A stretch of 28,310 nt of DNA. Origin: JBJXFK01 sp046155505. Its GTDB lineage: Bacteria; Planctomycetota; Phycisphaerae; UBA1845; Fen-1342. The translations under genes and the position numbers were made by a program. Below the pieces are notes generated by a model. It was not told the DNA's origin. It was given only the letters and a program-made list of their open reading frames with translations, and ran no database searches. The DNA lies in NCBI GenBank assembly GCA_046155505.1, contig JBJXFK010000016.1, positions 1-28,310 of the forward strand. The letters run 5' to 3'. Positions 25,884 to 28,310 of this stretch are shown piece after piece (the stretch's first letter is position 1; every line of letters starts with the position of its first letter).

Positions 25884-25936
25884 GCTAGGCACTAGGCACT
25901 ACTCACTAGGCACTAGAAACTAAACACTAGGCACTA
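25884..25936 (+). repeat. CTAGGCACTA tandem units
   Basis: Four imperfect CTAGGCACTA/CACTAGGCACTA units are separated by short ACTCA or GAAACTAAA linkers. They end 24 bp before the truA ATG, so they lie in the truA leader or promoter. Confidence 0.85.
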
Positions 25937-25959
25937 CGCCGCCGCTACCATTCTCCTCA

Positions 25960-26781
25960 ATGCCGACTCGCACGCTCAAACTCACGCTCGCCTACCACGG
26001 CGCCGCCTTTCACGGCTGGCAGCGCCAACCGGCGGCGCGCACCGTGCAGGAAACCGTCGAGCAGGCCGCCATGCGGATCGTGCGTACGCCGCTGAGCGTG
26101 GTCGGCGCGAGTCGCACCGACGCCGGCGTGCATGCACTCGGGCAAGTCGCGCATCTGCGCACCGAATGCCCGATCGCGGCGGAGAAGTTGCTGGCGGCCA
26201 TCGGCAATGCGCTCCCCGACGATATCGCGCTGGTCGATCTGGTCGACGCCCCACCCGCGTTTCACGCGATCCGCCAAGCGCGCGGCAAGCTCTATCGCTA
26301 CACGATTCACAACGACGACAGCCGACCGGTCGAGGATCAGATGCTCGGCCGCGCGTGGCACGTCTGGTTCGCGCTCGACATCGATCACATGCGCGCCGCA
26401 GCACAACACCTGATCGGTCGTCACGACTTTCGATCGCTCGCCGGCCTGGGTGCCCCGCGCGAGGACAACGTGCGCACCATCGAGCGCATCTGCATTCGCC
26501 GGCATCTGCGCCGAGTCGAGATCGACATCGAGGGCGACGGATTCCTCTACAACATGGTGCGCATCATCACCGGCACACTGGTCGAGATCGGCCGAGGGCA
26601 CTGGCCGGTCGAGCGCATGCCGGAAATTCTCGCAGCGCTGGATCGCCGCGCTGCCGGCCCGACCGCCCCGCCGGAAGGGCTTACGCTACGCTGGGTAAAA
26701 TACCCGCCGCTAACAACGATTGCCGGAGATGGAGAAGATGAACCACAGAGGCACAGAGGCACAGAGACGCACAGAGAGTGA
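25960..26781 (+). CDS. truA: tRNA pseudouridine(38-40) synthase with repeat-derived C-terminus
   Basis: A 273-residue enzyme from ATG 25960; no clear Shine-Dalgarno precedes it. The family start LKLTLAYHGAAFHGWQRQP is present. ASRTDAGVHA (50-59) carries the catalytic Asp54, and KLYRYTIHND, HDFRSLA and FLYNMVRIITGTLVEIGRG are conserved TruA segments. It isomerises uridine at positions 38-40 of the tRNA anticodon arm. The normal fold ends at about residue 255 (LTLRWVKYPP). Residues 261-273 (EPQRHRGTETHRE) and the TGA are encoded exactly by the left arm of the CCACAGAGGCACAGAG repeat, so the repeat has replaced or extended the native end. The tail is hydrophilic and probably harmless. Confidence 0.96.
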   Translation: MPTRTLKLTLAYHGAAFHGWQRQPAARTVQETVEQAAMRIVRTPLSVVGASRTDAGVHALGQVAHLRTECPIAAEKLLAAIGNALPDDIALVDLVDAPPAFHAIRQARGKLYRYTIHNDDSRPVEDQMLGRAWHVWFALDIDHMRAAAQHLIGRHDFRSLAGLGAPREDNVRTIERICIRRHLRRVEIDIEGDGFLYNMVRIITGTLVEIGRGHWPVERMPEILAALDRRAAGPTAPPEGLTLRWVKYPPLTTIAGDGEDEPQRHRGTETHRE

Positions 26782-26876
26782 AGAGGCCGGTGGAAATGGT
26801 CTGCATGACTGATCCGATGGACGCAAATCACCCGTCCACTCTGTGTTCCTCTGTGCCTCTGTGCCTCTGTGGTTCG
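26740..26876. repeat. Inverted CCACAGAGGCACAGAG repeat overlapping the truA 3' end
   Basis: Left arm 26740-26778 (GAACCACAGAGGCACAGAGG...) and right arm 26839-26876 are near-perfect reverse complements around a ~60-base loop. This is the same family as 11131-11301. The left arm is in the truA reading frame. Confidence 0.92.
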
Positions 26877-26912
26877 TTTTGTTCTTCCGGCGACGCGTGT
26901 TGAGGTAGAAGC

Positions 26913-27644
26913 GTGGAACTATCTGACCGAGTCGTGCTCATCACCGGCGGTGCGAAGCGCATTGGCCGCGCGATCGCCCTTCGTCTCGCGCGCGCCGGCT
27001 GCAACATCGCCATCCACTACCGCCGTTCGCGGGCCGATGCGGAAGCGACGGTCGCCGGTTGTCGTGCGCTGGGTGTTGATGCCGACTTGCTGGCCGCCGA
27101 CCTCGCCAACGCGGCTCAGACAGCGACGCTTGTGCCGTGGGTAACGCGGCGCTTCGGGCGGCTCGACATCCTGATCAACAATGCATCTGAGTTTCCACGA
27201 ATGGCGCTCGATGACTTCGACGCCGCCGTGTGGGATCGCGTGATGCACGTCAACGCGACTGCACCGATGATCCTGGCACACGCCGCTGCGCCGGAATTGC
27301 GCCGCCGTCGCGGACGCATCGTCAATCTGTGCGACGCGTCGACCGCGCGCCCTTGGACCAGCCACCTTGCGTACTCGGCTTCAAAGGCCGCCCTCGAATG
27401 CGTCACAAAAATGCTGGCCCGCACGCTCGCGCCCGATGTCAACGTCGTCGGCGTCGCACCGGGCGTCGCCGATTGGCCCGACGATTATGGGGCCGACGTT
27501 CGTGCAAAACTCACCACGCGCATTCCCCTGCAACGCGCCGGCACGCCCGACGACATCGCCGCGATGGTGCACTTCCTGCTCGCCGACGGCGACTTCGTGA
27601 CCGGCAGCATCATCCCAGTCGACGGCGGACGCGGAATCGCGTGA
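26913..27644 (+). CDS. Short-chain dehydrogenase/reductase of the pteridine reductase (FolM/PTR1) type
   Basis: A 243-residue Rossmann enzyme from GTG 26913, with GAGG eight bases upstream. The cofactor loop is TGGAKRIG (11-18), like the TGAAKRLG loop of PTR1 and unlike the common TGxxxGIG. INNASEFPRM and the catalytic Y154SASK158 follow. Thirteen residues before Tyr154 lies Asp141 (NLCDAST) where most SDRs have Ser. Asp-Tyr-Lys with this spacing is the triad of pteridine reductases (Leishmania PTR1 Asp181-Tyr194-Lys198) and of FolM. It likely reduces dihydropterin or dihydrofolate-type substrates with NADPH; this specificity is inference. The end ITPVDGG-like stretch (SIIPVDGGRGIA) is standard. 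It follows truA after the repeat and has no folate genes beside it. Confidence 0.88.
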   Translation: MELSDRVVLITGGAKRIGRAIALRLARAGCNIAIHYRRSRADAEATVAGCRALGVDADLLAADLANAAQTATLVPWVTRRFGRLDILINNASEFPRMALDDFDAAVWDRVMHVNATAPMILAHAAAPELRRRRGRIVNLCDASTARPWTSHLAYSASKAALECVTKMLARTLAPDVNVVGVAPGVADWPDDYGADVRAKLTTRIPLQRAGTPDDIAAMVHFLLADGDFVTGSIIPVDGGRGIA

Positions 27645-27849
27645 ACGTCAAACTGCAAAGTGCAACACAAACAGCTCCAAGTAATACGGTCAGATTTCAA
27701 AGTTCAGCGTGCGAAGTGCGGTCTGGGCGACGCGCATCAGGCGGCTTCCAGCCGTGATGAGTAGACGGCGGTTCGGAATTTTGCGTGGCGCACACTATTG
27801 TCGGGATTCGGAAGCGACTGTGAATGGGACGCTCTCGCGTCGCGGGCGA

Positions 27850-28059
27850 ACCGCTGATGCTGTTGCCGGCGGACATGTTGCCGAGCGGCGTCTTGGTGCC
27901 GGTAGCGAGGTTGACGGAATAGAGGGCGCGCGAGTGTTAGCAGGCGTATGCCGTGCCTTGAGCGAGGCTGGAGGCGGGGCCGAGCACCGTGACGACGAGC
28001 GCCGCCAGCCGGTAGAGCGTCGGCTGCGTGATTCGGTTGGTTGGATTGCACTTGTTCAC
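27850..28059 (-). pseudogene. Decayed N-terminus of a secreted protein
   Basis: From GTG 28057-28059 the minus strand reads 40 codons with a signal peptide (YRLAALVVTVLGPASSLAQG) and then a TAA at 27937-27939. Past the stop the same frame continues with believable coding sense, ALYSVNLATGTKTPLGNMSA, for about 30 residues. The LYSVNLATGTKT segment resembles the first strand of secreted propeller-like or PEP-CTERM proteins. After about 27850 the frame reads as nonsense (ERPIHSRFRIPTIVCA). I infer a truncated, stop-interrupted remnant next to an insertion sequence. Start choice is weak, as no good RBS is seen. Confidence 0.5.
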
Positions 28060-28177
28060 GATGGTCCCCGGATTGGACGAGACCTCGGGGGATTGCCGCC
28101 GTCCGTGTTTATTGCCCAGCGACTTTGATCACTCGGATCGTCTTTCGACGATCGAAGTCCGGAGCACCGCGGCCGAT

Positions 28178-28194
28178 GGAGCACCTAGTGCTCC
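28178..28194. repeat. Palindrome just after the transposase stop
   Basis: GGAGCAC-CTA-GTGCTCC is a 7-bp stem lying one base beyond the transposase stop. It may be part of the insertion-sequence end or a transcript terminator. Confidence 0.6.
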
Positions 28195-28195
28195 G

Positions 28196-28309
28196 TCATT
28201 CCTGAACAGACGGATAGAGCTGTTTCAGCTTAATCCGTGCATCGGTCGTCGTGAATCGCCAATCGATCCGCGACTTTCGCGCGTTACGGCCCTTCTCCCA
28301 CGCCGCGAC
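28196..28309 (-). CDS. IS630-family transposase, C-terminal 37 residues, cut by window edge
   Basis: The minus strand, entering from the window edge, reads AAWEKGRNARKSRIDWRFTT, then TDARIKLKQLYPSVQE and TGA (28196-28198). The IDWRFTTTDARIKLKQLYP end is characteristic of the DDE transposases of IS630/Tc1-mariner type. The catalytic residues lie outside the window, so whether the element is whole cannot be told. It would be transcribed toward the SDR gene, and it borders the decayed secreted-protein fragment, consistent with an insertion hot spot. Confidence 0.85.
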   Translation of the reverse strand, partial: VAAWEKGRNARKSRIDWRFTTTDARIKLKQLYPSVQE

Positions 28310-28310
28310 C

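Larger units (their letters stand above)
25616..25959. other. Repeat-filled spacer before truA
   Basis: No gene. It contains CCGAACCCCGAGCGCAAGCG elements at 25660-25689 (+) and 25746-25771 (-) facing each other, then CGCTTGCGCGTCGCG duplicated at about 25797 and 25841, then CTAGGCACTA units (25884-25936) running to within 24 bp of the truA start. Confidence 0.8.
27645..28195. other. Non-coding or decayed region before the transposase
   Basis: No intact gene. The left part (27650-27730) has A/C-rich degenerate runs (AACTGCAAAGTGCAA, TTCAAAGTTCAGCGTGCGAAGTGC). The centre holds the secreted-protein remnant on the minus strand (27850-28059). The right part has no recognisable feature until the palindrome at 28178. 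Confidence 0.45.

Noticed and set aside
27709..28128. Plus-strand open frame of 139 codons
   Set aside because: No RBS or domain; the opposite strand shows a recognisable signal peptide and secreted-protein fragment instead.

Overview
The window is GC-rich bacterial chromosome, most likely from a planctomycete (Phycisphaera-like or a related uncultured lineage). No 16S gene is present. The assignment rests on several traits seen together: a large Ser/Thr kinase with a DWG motif, a transmembrane segment and TPRs; five PEP-CTERM secreted proteins; a dockerin-like Cys-rich secreted protein; a thrombospondin-type-3 repeat protein; an IS630-type transposase end; and intergenic spaces filled with several families of short palindromic dispersed repeats.

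Layout. 1-6017 (all minus): the first 40 codons of ATP sulfurylase; two consecutive SRPBCC/START-fold proteins; a Pkn2-type kinase whose ribosome binding site lies in a 10-bp stem; and a secreted TSP3-repeat protein with a Cys/Gly-rich C-terminal anchor. 6295-9343: a PEP-CTERM protein (-), chorismate synthase aroC (+) and an HExxH putative metallopeptidase (-). 9704-10158: a broken Gfo/Idh/MocA-type gene. 10249-12086 (-): motA then motB, with a long inverted repeat filling the spacer. 12545-15308 (-): larE, pssA and psd; the last two form the phosphatidylethanolamine pathway from CDP-diacylglycerol. 15572-16603 (+): a secreted protein with five Cys-rich repeats and a dockerin-like tail. 16809-20267 (-): four tandem paralogous PEP-CTERM proteins. 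20658-27644 (+): fumarase C, DNA topoisomerase VI subunit B with no subunit A beside it, a class I methyltransferase, truA, and a short-chain reductase with the Asp-Tyr-Lys triad of pteridine reductases. 27645-28310: a decayed secreted-protein fragment and the 3' end of an IS630-family transposase.

How the parts fit. Core-metabolism genes (sat, aroC, pssA/psd, fumC, truA) are interspersed with lineage-specific secreted proteins. The surface proteins carry at least two kinds of C-terminal sorting signal: PEP-CTERM, which implies an exosortase elsewhere, and a Cys/Gly-TM-Arg tail resembling MYXO-CTERM. The items most worth a second look are the solo topoisomerase VI B subunit with lineage-specific extensions, the PEP-CTERM array, the RBS-sequestering leader of the kinase, and the repeat families, one of which supplies the C-terminus and stop codon of TruA.
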